Below are positions 1 through 11,599 of a stretch of 64,000 nt of DNA, one piece after another. How positions within the stretch are numbered: position 1 is the first letter of the stretch; each line of letters begins with the position of its first letter. This stretch comes from Ephemerocybe angulata (lineage: Eukaryota > Basidiomycota > Agaricomycetes > Agaricales > Psathyrellaceae): the NCBI GenBank assembly GCA_013368325.1, contig JAACJK010000113.1:372001-436000 (forward strand), given 5' to 3'. The notes beneath the pieces were generated by a model. It had not been told where the DNA came from and ran no database searches. It saw nothing but the letters and a program-made list of their open reading frames with translations. The position numbers were made by a program, and so were the translations under genes.

Positions 1-2778
1 CAGGGTGACGCACAACTGACCTTGAGCACCAGCCAATGCGAGAGCCCGTCACCGACATCAGCCCACGACGCACCCACGGCTGCGGGCGGCCAGCATGCAA
101 CTCGGCGAAGTGCGACTCGCGAGAAGGCGGCGATCGAGGCCCTAGAGGTCAGGAACAGCGTTAGGTGAGTAGACGGATGCTGTGAACGGCGGATCCGACT
201 GACCCTGGCATCCAGTAAGCCAAAGGAGCATGTGCAAGGACGTCCGGAGATGAGGGGAACGAGATGCACATCGGGCCATGGCACGTCCCCAGAAATCGAG
301 GACATGATGAGCGCGAAGAATGGAACGGCGCAGGGGGTTCGTTAGATAGTCTACGGAAAGATGAGTACTCAAAGCTGTGCATTTTGCTTACCTGCTTGTT
401 GCTGTAGATCGACGTTAGGGCGCGCATTGGACTCGCTTACTCGGGCAATGGCCAAAGCCACCGGGCAACCCCAAACAACGCTGCTGGGTTACGAAGGGGT
501 CACTTGCTACGACGCCGGTTCAAGAGTTTATGGCTTTGTCTGGCGTTCAAGACCATCTCGACAATGACGACGGATACCACGAACACGGACCCGGACGCGG
601 CTATGACCACTGTCGAGCCCGTCGCCCAGAGTCCAGAGTAAGACGACGGCGCTTGCGGTTGCCCCGCGTTCAGTAGGAGTGCTGAACAAGATCTATCCGG
701 CTGAGCAGATCACGACAAGCACAGATTTCGAGTCAGTTTATTCATCTGTTCACTTCTAGCATACCGCTATCACTGCTACTACGGTGAGCACAGACTTGTT
801 CACACTACCGGATGTCCTACTACTAATATTCACTGCCTCCACCAGGACTATTCCAACTTCAAGCTAGACTGTGCAGACTGACAGGAGTAAGTCATCAGTG
901 ACCGGTTGACCATCGAGTACCGACAGCGGTACGGACTCACGTCTCATTTCTTACAGACTTTCTAGACAAAGGACAATAGAAAGGTCAGTCTTGAGTTGTA
1001 CACAGTGCAGAGCTCGCTACTTACCCGCAGTGCTAGAGAACGGTTTGTGCGAGGTGCTGAGCGTTTCGGTAGGGTGTGGTCGTGGTGCAGGATGGTGAAG
1101 TGGCGAGTCACAGCTGCGACGTGGAATGAGCAAGCACTGATGGTCGATGTTTACAGTTTCCTTGCCACGATCTTCAGCAAGGTCTCTCTTCGCCTACCGG
1201 TCAACGAGGTGGTGGAGGTATTGTCCGGAGCAATGACTCCCTCCGCCGTTCTGACCACTTGCTTGCAGACGACGCCTCTTTTCTTTCTATTCTTACTTTT
1301 ACTTCGATTTTCGCTTTGTTCGTCTTCATTGCTGGCTCGCTCGTCTCCCTTGCCTTGCCTCGTCTCATATCGTCTCGCTCATACATCGCTCATCGCTCGC
1401 ATGCATCATCATCATTCATACATCGCTCATCTATTTATCGTGCCCATCTCACTGTTGTATGTTGTACTCTTGGAACTCTCGCCCCCCTCGCTATTCTATT
1501 CTCTTCTCTTCTCTTGATGATGGTCATTCTAGACCGTACTTACGTGGGTCGTCATGATTATAAGTAATCGAGAAAGCTTTCTTTCTAGAATGGTATGTAT
1601 GGCTTCAGTCCGCCCGTGCGTTCGCCGTTGGGATGGAGGGAATGTAAGTATGTACCATGTTTTCCACCTTCCACCGCGAAATCCCGCCGCGCCCTGCAAT
1701 CTTATGCTAAGGATTACCTCGTTCATATTATGGAGATACCACTCACCTTGAGTGCAGCGAGGTCCCAGCGACGAGCCATAGTCCGCCGTGGCCCATCGTC
1801 TCCATCTTCGATCATGCGTGGTCGCTATGCTGATGAGACTTAGACTAGATAGGACACCCTACGTCTCGCTGGAACGAAACCGATGGACACCGACGCATGG
1901 CTGGCAAATGGGGATGAAGCCTCACCTCGTACAAACTTCATGCCCACGTCTCAACTCGGACGCCAACAATACATTTACCCAGCACATAGACTTGTGAGAG
2001 CCAAGGATATTCGCCGGTGGGTTCAATTGGGATGGGTGCGAGAGCCAAGGAGCATTACCGGGTTTCACCACGACTAGATACTGATAGTGACCCAATAGTG
2101 ACCTTGCATTCACCCTTTCGTAGCTGGGCCACCTATTTATACCGCCCAGTGTCTACACCATGCCGCCATCGTTGCGTAGGACTGACTGGCTAGGATTAAG
2201 GGCCAGAGGTGAGCTGACGCAAGCGTCAATGAGGGGCACGTCTCTGCCCGGAGTAAAGTGAGTCTAGGATTCAAATTATTGATGAGCAATGGACTGGCCG
2301 CAGTTTCGTCGCCGTGGCCAACGTCTCAAATAGTGCTGGGAACATGGGAATGAGGTACTTGTCTAACATAAACTCAAGATCTCCAAAATCACGTGGAAGC
2401 GCTTAATCATAGTTGGGCGCTTAACTCTATAGATGGCTCATTACACCTCGATCCCGCCCCACATCGGCTCTCAAATCACACACTACCTCTTCTAGGGCCT
2501 TTATGTAACAACTACAGGCTTTCACACACTCTGTTGCCTTCCCAAAAGTTCAAGAAAAAAATTATACGGTGTACCTCAAGCATACATGGATCATGTTGGG
2601 ATCATGCATATGGCATGTGCTGGAATATTGCTCCCTACCTATCACAATAACCCCAATAATAGACATGGGATCTGATCGTCTTACGGGGCATATCCAAAAT
2701 AATCAACTAGAAATCAATGGCATCTGTTACCCATGTACCGGGGAGTGTCTAAAGGCTGGAGGATACGATATATCCAAT
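1..2778. other. Gene-poor left end
   Basis: No gene can be supported here. On the minus strand, roughly 500-700, a short frame ends in a TGA at 500-502 and encodes a hydrophobic stretch (around VVIAASGSVFVVSVVIV) followed by a basic tail. It could be the last exon of a small membrane protein, but I could not link it to upstream exons. Positions about 1260-1515 on the plus strand are rich in TCT/CTT repeats, so the frames that stay open there are composition artefacts. The remainder shows no codon structure or repeat that I can read. Confidence 0.5.
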
Positions 2779-4766
2779 TCATGACCAGGAATGGCCTCGG
2801 ATTTTGCCGCGCGCAGCGTCGGTCTACTTCCCACAAGTGAGTAAGTATAGCACCTGGCATAAATAGAAACCTTTGACTCACCATGTTCTCGAGAGGAACT
2901 GATGGCGCTGGAAAAAGTTCCTCATCATCGTGGATATCATTCAACCAATCGTATGCATCGCTTTCAATCCCTAGATCATGTCCTAAGTTGGCTTCAGGGC
3001 TTGCAGTCCTTGCATGGGTTCGGGGCCGCTCAACCTCGTCTTCTGACTAGAAAGCATAGGATTATTAGCTGTGTGTTTCTGAAAAAAGTTCAACAACACC
3101 CACATCTTCATAATCTGGCAGGGCCCGGCGACGAGCACTGCGCCTAGGTTCCACAGTCTCAGGCAAAGGAGTGCGTGGAGGTCGAGCACTGCGAAGAGGA
3201 CACGTAGAGAAACACTTCATTTCATCATCCCCACTATCATCTTCATCGCTCTCCTCCTCTTCTAATTCTTTTGGTGGAACATAGCAAGGAAGAACATCCC
3301 GTAACACATGAAATGGGAAGCAGGGAAGTCGAACACCATTGATGCATCCCTGCAGGTGATGCGTGTGTGAAACTGAAGAAGAACAGATGGTCAGATACAA
3401 GGCAGCTGGCGGGGAGTTAATACAAACACTTACCCATCAATAAGACTTCCCGGTCTTCGTAGAAGGGATGAGCGAGAGGAATTGTGCTGTCAAGGTACTC
3501 GATGTTGAAGTTCCGCATGACTGGGTTCTCAGGCTTGAACCACTTCACATCCACGCGTCCGGTGTCCTTTGTACATTTGGCGGTGCTCTTGGTAAGAAAA
3601 GAAAATGGAAGACTAGTGAAAGGGATAGGAAATGGATCATCATTGACAGAAAGGTGCTGTGTAGCAAATGAAATGAGTCGGTGGGCTCGCTGGTACTGGG
3701 GGTTGAGTGGAACAAGAATGTTGTTAACTGTAGCAGTGAAGTCATTTGGGTTAAGGGCGTCGGTGGGCGTTTCCCAGGTGTACAAAAGGCCATGTTCCTG
3801 GAGCCTGGTAAGCAGGGGGCCCAGGTCGGACTAGCTTAGGTAGATGCTTGAAGGCGCCTGGGCTCCGTCGAACGCCCGAGTGACAGTGTGGTCCATCTGC
3901 AATGCAAAAGATTAGAAAAAGTTAGCAAAGGAGGCTTTGAGTGAGTAACATACACTATATGGAATAATTCCAATATCATAGATCTTTTTGAGGGGTGGAG
4001 CCAGAGCCATGGTCGCCGCTGCAAAGCCACCGCCATTTTGCTGGGTATGCCACGGAACTTTGTAGGCGCCCTTTCTTGTGCGAGCTCCAGGCCTCTTGCT
4101 TTCAGTGCTAGTGCGTCTCTGCGTTTGGACTGTTGCTCGAAGGGCAGGGGATGGAGTGAACTGGGGAAGTGGAGCACTGAAGGGTCGAATAGGCTGTGTG
4201 GAAGCGGACACTGAATTGGTGCTAGGGCAATTGCGCTGGGCCATGGCTGCTGGAGCGAGCTCAGGTGGAACAAGGGCTTGCATTCGTGCAACTACATTTT
4301 CCCAGCTTCCTTGAGTTCCACCAGAGGTGGAACCGATGTGCGTTTGAGGCGGCTGGGTCGGTGGGGCAGCTGCTCGAGTCGGTGGAGGGAAGGGAGGGGA
4401 TGCAGAGGATGGATGAAGGTGAGCATGTTGCATAAATGGCCTTCCACATCCTAGGCATGGAGTAGTGGCCCCTGGGCTGCTGCTGTTGGATCGCAGCTGG
4501 AGACTGTAAGTTCAAGAGCCAAGAGGAAATCAAATATAAGAACACACCAAAAAACCTCCGCATCCAACAGAAGCTATCCCACCCTTTAGGCCTCCTGCAG
4601 CTGCTTCATGCTGGGCATAGCGATGGGTGCACTCGCATAGTTGGTCCGGTGCATCGGGGAGGGTAGACATAACACCATCGAGGTCCTTGTACCAGGCAGC
4701 ACATTCACAGCCTGGAGACAGGCAGCAGTTACGAGGGGGGAAGTGAGGCTCATTGTGGTGCGACAT
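2779..4766 (-). pseudogene. Unrecognised six-exon gene interrupted by an in-frame TAG
   Basis: Six exons fit in phase: 4548-4766, 3954-4496, 3434-3896, 3104-3372, 2882-3046 and 2779-2823, together 568 codons. Exon 3 contains a TAG at 3831-3833 after 21 codons, yet the same frame stays open and protein-like on both sides, so the gene is either disrupted or carries a base error. The N-terminus is rich in Cys and His (CCLSPGCEC, CECTHRYAQH, then CLGCG), which suggests a small zinc-binding region. The middle is Pro/Ser rich. The C-terminal part is acidic (EEEESDEDDSGDDE) with SEDEVERPR and DDEELFPAP segments. The start at 4766 is the first true ATG. No family is recognised; an element-associated agaricomycete protein is possible but unproven. 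The last short exon is the weakest part of the model. Confidence 0.45.
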
Positions 4767-6119
4767 GAACACTTTTTGGTGAACCTCAAAGGTGAACGCT
4801 CAATCTCAGAGGTGACAAGGGAGTTGGAGACTGAGGAGAAGTGTCTTCGGTCGGGCAAACCAGGGTCAGAGAATGAAAAAAGTGGGAGTTTGGTGACTGT
4901 GTGCTCCGATGCACGGCAGAAGCGGCATTTCAGTGCCCGACAGCGCCTCCAGCAGAGATGCTGATGGCGGCAAAGCACTATTTCACGATGAGCGGGATAA
5001 TAATGGAGTCGGGGTACATTGCAAGGCGCGCCTGTGAGTTGACCGCGCTTTTGGATATTAGTTCTCACGAAAGTTCATGATGACTCATCGTGAATTTCTC
5101 ATTTCCAGCCTTACAAGACAGTCTTTACCTTTCGTTTTCAATTTTGTCCAAAAAAGCCTGCCATACAAAGGGCTAGAATATATCTTTGGAAAGGTTAAGA
5201 AGCTTCAACCTCCCCACTGCTAGTGGCACTACATTATCATTGGAGAAGACAAATCAACAGTTGAAGACCTGGCTGCCAAGACTTTACGGCAGTTGCAAAA
5301 TGGAACAGATAATCTGAAAAACATGGGGGTATGGGCTTGTGTTCTTTCTGGAAATGATGTGTAGAATTCCCTGTCAAATTAAATGGGTTAGTGATGGCCT
5401 GCAAGTTCGAATGGATCAGATGTACCATCAGAGCTGGGCGCAGCAACAATGGCCTCAATACAAGATTGAGGAGAAAGGGAAGGTGGTAAGTCTGCCTCCT
5501 CGCTGGTTACAGGAGGAGGAGAACCAGACACTGACTCCTCTAGGGCTGATTTGAGTTGACCAACCAATTCTTGAACTCATAGACACTCAGTGCGAACCAT
5601 GTCCTCGTAGGGAGAGGAGATGTCGACACCGAGGTCGTGAAGGGTGGACATGAGCTTGGTCAGAGTTATAGTCAAACAAAGATGGGGAGTAGAGGGGGTC
5701 TCTTTTACTGCACATAGACTACAGTCTAGCTCCATGTCCCAGCACACTGCAACCCTGTTATCCTAGAAGATTGTCTTGAAACACTTCCTCACTTCCTCCT
5801 ACGTCGCCAATTCCTGGCTGCAACTGCTGTAAAACGCCAGTGTCCAGAGTGTCGGGTCTTGCCTCTAATTGCACCTCTCGTTGACCCTTGCCTGAGTTGA
5901 GGTTGCCGGAGGACGAGACATGCCCGCTACTCCCAAGTAGCAGGTGTCTCTTAGTAGACCCCAAAAAGATTGTGTCACATGACTTTTAAGCCATGTGAAT
6001 TTCGGAAATCCTCCTTCCCATGTCTCCCTCTCAACATTTGACCATGAATAATATAGCATTAAAACCTCTACCATATAATCTTTCCTTCATGCATTTGCCC
6101 TACGTCTCTGGTACATGCA
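4767..6119. other. Intergenic, no gene seen
   Basis: No open frame here combines with splice sites into a credible protein. A Cys-rich minus-strand frame upstream of the disrupted gene (about 4900-5060) does not join it in phase. The GTTGG/CCAAC-rich sequence characteristic of the fold-back element begins near the right edge. Confidence 0.5.
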
Positions 6120-6310
6120 ATGTTGGAAAACTCCAACCTGGCACTGCAACGGCAGGGCCGTTGCCGGCCGTTGGCCATCGCCAGGCCAAGTCGGATGGCC
6201 CTCCAACAGCCAAAAACCTGGTTGGACGTGCTGTTGACGTCCGGCATCAACAGCACGCCAACGGCGATGCCAACATTTCTGGAATATATTCCAACGAAAC
6301 CCCTGCCGGC
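6120..6310. repeat. Fold-back (inverted-repeat) element
   Basis: The segment is made of nested inverted repeats. The clearest is a perfect 11-bp stem, CGTGCTGTTGA at 6227-6237 and its complement at 6247-6257, around a 9-nt loop; it extends outward through GTTGG/CCAAC with a single bulged base. Further left, CAACGGC-AGG-GCCGTTG is another palindrome, and GGAATATATTCC closes the right side. The left block around GCCGTTGGCCATCGCC recurs inverted around GGCGATGCCAAC. This is what a decayed MITE or fold-back element looks like. No transposase is adjacent and I see no clear target-site duplication. Confidence 0.5.
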
Positions 6311-6893
6311 TTCCGTTGGTCCGCCATTCACTGGGGATCAATCGAGGGTCGGGTTTTTCCGACAAAGCCCTACGATGTTTCCTCTCTTGCTTTTGCACGT
6401 GCTCTATGGCGTGACATCAAGTGACTTGCGCTGGTCCAAGTTGGACCTCCAGGTGTTCACTCCGACAAGGAACTTTGTGGCTGCACATTTGAGACACTAA
6501 ATAACTCTTGAGTATGCTCAATCTACCCATCTCAAAGGGGTGTGTTAAATCTAGTAGAATATTTATTATTGTGTGGTCCATGGTTCTAGAGATGCGGATA
6601 ACTCTACTCTAACCACTAGTTAGCTCCAATAAATTGCCCATTCAGTAACCTCCAGTTTGCTTCCAGTCAGGCCTTGAAGCTTGAAGCTTTGAAGCAACCA
6701 ACCTGAGTGATTAGCAACAAATTAGCGATTATGACCACCAGCCTGTTTCCCTGCTGCATACTGCTATAGTTTGGCTAAGACGGGCATATTCGCAGAGCCT
6801 TTATCTGATATAGCTTTGAGTAGCGGGCTTTGCGGCGCAAAAGAAGAAGAGTCGATTGGCTAGCCGCGCTGTTGGCATTATGGGACGTGATAC

Positions 6894-6909
6894 CACGTGA
6901 CATCACGTG
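6894..6909. promoter_or_regulatory. Two CACGTG E-boxes 10 bp apart
   Basis: CACGTG occurs at 6894-6899 and again at 6904-6909, each followed by A. The 10-bp spacing puts both on the same face of the helix. They lie 150-165 bp upstream of the Sec14-like start codon. bHLH factors bind this core in fungi; control of the Sec14-like gene is inferred from position only. Confidence 0.45.
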
Positions 6910-7058
6910 ACATTGCCTAAAGCCGTCACAAGAAATGCAGGGTAACAGAACGATTCCTTCGTCTTACTACGGATTACATTCACACCGATCGACTCCTCAT
7001 CGGATTTTGTGATCGTAAGGCCAGCAACGGAGACTACTACGGACTCGTAAAACGCAAT

Positions 7059-8143
7059 ATGTCTGCTCCCGAACCCGCCTCTGTTTCCCCTATGCCTGAG
7101 GGCGTCACCGACCCCAACTACCGCCCGCCTCCCGGCTACCTGGGCAACTTGACTATCACGCAACAGCATTGCCTGGACAAAATTAAGAATTATTTGAAGG
7201 AATCTGGGTTGTTTGACGAGGAGAGACACGACGATGCTACTTTGCTGAGGTGCGCCTGGCTGATCAGGATACAACCCCATGGTCGTCTGACTGCAACCCA
7301 ACAGGTTCTGTCGGGCGAGGAAATTCGATTTCGAGGCGACAAAGACTATGATTGTGGCTGCCGAGAACTGGAGGAAGGAGTTTGGCGTGGACGACATTGT
7401 GAAGTGAGTCTACCGCTCCACTCTGAAATAGCACATGTTTAACCGCATCTTAGGAACTTTGACTTCAAGGAGAAGGCGGAAGTCGACAAGTACTATCCTC
7501 AGTTCTACCACAAAGTGGACAAGGTCAATACCAACCTCATTCTGCCTCATGATTTCAACGCCCCCTGATCGCGTTGTCATCACAGGACGGACGCCCAGTA
7601 TACATTGAGCAGCTCGGAAAGCTCGACATCAAAGCCCTCTACGCCGTCACCACCCAAGAACGCCAACTCAAGCGCCTCGTCTGGGAGTACGAAAAGTCCC
7701 TGCGCACCCGCGTACCCATTTGCTCGCGCCTCGTCGGCCACCCCGTCTCGACCTTCTGCACCATCCTCGACCTCGGCGGCGTCTCCCTCAGCAACTTCTA
7801 CCGCGTCAAGGATTACGTCTCCGCGGCCTCGAGCATCGGCCAGGACAGGTACCCCGAGACCATGGGCAAGTTTTACATCATCAACGCGCCGTGGGCCTTC
7901 ACCGCCATCTGGAGCGTCGTCAAGGGCTGGCTCGACCCCGTCACCGTGCAAAAGATCCAGATCCTCGGCGGTTCGTATCAGTCGGAGCTCCTCAAGCAGA
8001 TCGAGCCCCAGAATCTGCCGAAGATTTTTGGTGGAGAGTGCGAGTGTCCTGGAGGGTGCTCGATGTCGGATGCGGGCCCGTGGAATGACCCTTCGCTTAC
8101 CGCGACGGCGGCCCCTGCTGCCCCCGCCCCTGCTGCCACTTGA
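7059..8143 (+). CDS. Sec14-type phosphatidylinositol/phosphatidylcholine transfer protein
   Basis: Four exons in phase (7059-7249, 7305-7403, 7454-7523, 7586-8143) give 305 residues, the normal size of a Sec14 homologue. The N-terminus carries the CRAL-TRIO N region with TLLRF and RARKFD, followed by the lipid-binding domain from DGRPVYIEQLGKLD through FYIINAPWAF to GGSYQSELL and LPKIFGGECECPGGCS. These proteins exchange phosphatidylinositol and phosphatidylcholine and support secretion from the trans-Golgi. The C-terminus ends in a short Ala/Pro tail. The start codon is preceded by an in-frame-free leader and by the paired E-boxes. Splice donors are canonical GT, and the frame of all four exons agrees with the family without gaps. 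I did not separate Sec14 itself from its paralogues. Confidence 0.93.
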
Positions 8144-8736
8144 GCGGGAAATACCTTCTAGATTGGATGAACGTTATGGCGTATATACCTTCTTTGGATA
8201 CATACCGTCCGTCCTGTTGGCTCTGTTGGTTTTATATACATTCAATTGTGTTTACCTCGTAATACCGTTTCGTACAACTCTTCTTCAATCAACTGCCTTT
8301 CTTCTTCGTGACTTTATCCCGGAATTCTGTTTGCCTTGTCTGCCTGCAATTTAGGCTGCCTCTGTGGTGCTTTGGCGCCAATCAGGGCGGAGCTGATGTC
8401 ATTTGATTCTTCCGGTTCAGGGAACAATTCCGCTTCTTGTCCTCTACAGTCAACTTTTTACCATCAGCTTGTAGTCTGAGGTTGCCAGACCGCAGTTTTG
8501 ACCAGCGTTATCCTAACTGGCTGCGTTAATAGATCGAGGTTAGTTGATCAAGTGGACATTGGGGGGCAACAAAATGCTAAGGCTTCTGCAGGGTGCTTAA
8601 TCACGTTCATTCGCTAACGTCAAGAGCTTTTATACCCCCGAACCGCCCCACCGGCGAGGATATACGTGCTCCTGCTGAAATATACCACAATCCACGCGAA
8701 ATACCACTATCTACAACCCTATCCAAGTAACCAAGG
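8144..8736. other. Intergenic, no gene seen
   Basis: This is the 3' flank of the Sec14-like gene and the promoter side of the hydrolase gene. I see no open frame, repeat or structured RNA. Confidence 0.6.
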
Positions 8737-10245
8737 ATGGCATCAATAACCGACCGCTCAGACGAATGCTCCCCGTCGCTCGACTCCCTCCCCTGGCCCA
8801 CCGCCTTCGACCCGGCACCCTGCACGCGCCGCGGGCTCTGCCCCGTCACAAAGATGCGGCCACAGGGCTCGGAGACGCTCGAGAGCCACTCGCTTTACTA
8901 TGAGCTGCACGGGAAGGGCACGCGCCACAACGTCGTGTTCATCATGGGCCTCAACTCGTGCTCGTTTGCCTGGGGTCCGCAGGTGGAGTGGTTTGGCAGG
9001 GATGGGTTCGAGGAGGAGGGGTGGAGGGTGGGGAAGGAGAAGAGTGGGGTTGGGGCGAGTATTTTGGTTTTTGATAATAGGGGCGTTGGGAATTCAGGGT
9101 ACCCGAAGGGACCGTATACGTGCGTGAGCTTTGCTTTGGGTTGGCTGGGTGCTTGGCAGGAAGCTGATGTTGGACCTGGGGTATAGGACGTCTGGGATGG
9201 CGGAAGATTTGATTTGTTTGCTTGATGAACTTGGATGGACTGGGAAGAGGGAGTTGAACGTTGTTGGCGTTAGTTTGGGAGGGATGATTGCTCAAGGTAG
9301 GATCCAGAAACCCATTCTTAGGACGGTTCGAGAGCTAATGGCAACATAAACCTAAACAGAGGTCGCGTATCGCATCCCTGGACGTATCCAATCCCACGTC
9401 CTATCAGTCACGACTCCCGGAGGTCATGTTTGGAATAACCTTCCTCCAGTGCGTCCTCCGCAGTCAATACATCCTGTTTGAATGACATACCGACGACGAG
9501 ACGTCTGTCCATAACAGCTTCGGGAATGACCAGCCTCGCTCGGCTCATGGTCACCACCGAACCAGCACCTAAAGTTAAACTCGTTCTGGACATGCTGTAC
9601 CCCCTTAAAGAGAAAGCAGAGGACGACCCCCAAGGTCGGTCGAATAGAGAAGTCCAAACGGAGGTCCGCAACCCACCCTCCCTCTACATATCGGCTTGAT
9701 ACTAACGTCTCGCCACTCCATTATAAAGCTACCTCCGTCGCATTGAGATCACGAAACCGCAGCTTTTCCTCGGACACATCTCGCAAAGGTGCTCTGGGTT
9801 AACGCACCACGTCTCCCCTGAGCGCCTGCGAATAATCTCCGCGTCTATCCCGAAGGTGCTCATCCTCACGGGAGACGAGGACAACCTCGTGAACCCCGCG
9901 AACTCGTTCAGGCTGAAGGCGTCTATGCCCGAGGCGGAGCTCGCTCAGTGGGAGGAGACTGGGCATGGGATTACTAACCAGAGGGCGAGGAGGTTTAATG
10001 AGGCGCTGGAGAAACATGGGAGGAGGGAAAGAGGAGGGTCGAGGAGGATCCGGAGAGGTGGGAAGCTGCTTGAGCTAGGCACGACTCACTGTATAGATGC
10101 TCTGATATGGCAGGGAATATTGGACCTTTGTGTCTCGTCATTCAACTCAGGCACGTCCTCCGCTCCCGGATACCAACATACACCTTTCATTCCACCCGGT
10201 ACACCTTCCACGCTACGGAGGATAATGTTCCCGCAGTATACGTGA
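8737..10245 (+). CDS. Alpha/beta hydrolase, splice junctions partly unresolved
   Basis: The N-terminal exons 8737-9119, 9187-9296 and 9360-9452 join in phase and give a classic alpha/beta hydrolase: NVVFIMGLNSCSFAW for the oxyanion region, FDNRGVGNSG, then nucleophile elbow GVSLGGMIAQ and EVAYRIPGRI. Later exons at about 9518-9666 and 9748-10245 carry LVLDMLYPLKEKAEDD, TGDEDNLVNPANS (acid region) and EETGHGITNQ (catalytic His). Two junctions are awkward. Keeping phase at 9453 requires a weak GTCCTC donor instead of the nearby GTGCGT. Keeping phase into the fifth exon requires the acceptor at 9747 rather than the better-looking one at 9728. The C-terminal extension after about 10010 is not family-like, so the true end may be earlier. 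The locus may be functional with unusual splicing or may carry small indels. Confidence 0.6.
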
Positions 10246-11530
10246 ATCGGCGGGCGAACCGGTTGCTGGCAGGGGTCGAGCTAGTCGACGCGGTCTCAGA
10301 AGCAGTGCCGGAGATTGTCGCTGAGTGGCTCCGATACCCTCAAGACATGAACCATAAGCTCTCATGGTTCGTGTCGGCGTTGCAGGACTCACTCGGGGCG
10401 GAAATTCTGACGGCCGACTACACTTGGAAGATGATTCGTTACTTCAAATCCACCTACGTGGTATCGGGAAGTCGACCACATGGCACTGCCGCTTCAGCAG
10501 AGTTTCGAGAGGAGATTTCCCGGCACCCCATATCCATTGACAGCACATCTAAGCGCCGCCTGTACCAACAAGATCAAGCTCTTCTCAGAGGAGATCTCGA
10601 TCCAACGGATGTCGACGTTGAAGGGCGGGCTGGTCCCTGCTGGGCAGGTTCGTCCACATGATGAAGATCTCGATGCAGTATACTCGCAACCCGGAAGCCC
10701 CAAGCCGAGACAAATTCCATGCACTGCTACAGAAGGAGCCTGGATACTACCTTCCCCTCCGCGAGCAGTTTCCTGCTCGGATCAAGGCCACTGGTCCTGC
10801 TGGCCCATATAGGCCGGAGATGATACGCACCTTGCCAGGAATCTACAATGCCCTCGTTTGGGGGGGGGTAACTCATCGCACAAAGTTCTTCAACATCAGA
10901 GGATTGTGTTTACCTCTTGGGACGACCTTAGCTCAACTGTTGACTCTATCATCGTGGACCCCCACATTCCTGTGGCATCGAGGGCCGACCCGTACTTCTG
11001 CAGCGCGCAACCATATGGGCATACCAATCGAAATCGCAACATTGAGCAAGCGAAGGTTTACTGGGCGTCAATGTGTGATCGGAAATGGACAGAGTTCACC
11101 TCCAGTCATACTCGACCCACCTTTTCAGCAACTCTTCAATACTTTCAACCTCGAAGAGATAACCAGGACATATTCTAGGAAAGCTCGGAAGCTTTGCTCT
11201 GGTGGGCGACCTCGCGCTCGCATCCGTATCCGAAATGCCGACGACCATGGAAATGGCGGAGTGCATCATGTCATTGAACAGCGGGGGGGATGGGTGGCTA
11301 GCGAGACCTTGGATTATTGCCAGTTAAGCTGCCTTCGAAGAGATCGGAGAAGGTGGAAGCAGTTGCAGCGGCCTTGGAAGAGGTGGAGAGCTTCTTCATG
11401 GACACATTCTCGGAGGACGAGCGGCGGGAGATGGGATATAATTTGGTTATCCTCGCTTGTGACCGGCCCCAGAATGATGAGGTAGACATCTCAATACACC
11501 ACCTCCATCAGACACAAACAGTCTGGGTAT
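10246..11530 (+). pseudogene. Possible decayed cytochrome P450 remnant
   Basis: Scattered plus-strand frames resemble parts of a basidiomycete P450: NRRANRLLAGVELVD near 10245-10285, FHALLQKEPGYYLPLREQ near 10710-10770 (compare the helix-K-proximal LREE region of such enzymes) and LPLGTTLA near 10915. They are in different frames, and I could not find the haem-binding Cys loop or a consistent exon chain. A stretch at 11317-11480 encodes an unrelated-looking Glu-rich segment (FFMDTFSEDERREMGYN). Either this is a degraded gene or the resemblance is fortuitous; the call rests on weak motif similarity only. Confidence 0.25.
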
Positions 11531-11599
11531 AGCTGGTATTACAGATAAACAGACATTGCATAGTCCCAAAGTGTTATGCAACAAGAAACAAGAAACTAC

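Noticed and set aside
996..1517. A 173-codon Leu/Ser-rich frame
   Set aside because: Driven by a TCT/CTT-rich stretch; no splice context, no conserved motif, and the first codon is not ATG.
3065..3103. Stop codon at 3065-3067 as the end of the disrupted gene
   Set aside because: A GTGGGTG donor at 3103 and a TTTCTAG acceptor at 3047 join two acidic coding segments in phase, so the stop falls in an intron.
7605..8354. A 249-codon Ser/Pro/Arg-rich frame on the plus strand
   Set aside because: It is the +1 shadow of the Sec14-like last exon, whose real frame has full family similarity; the shadow only reflects GC-rich codon bias.
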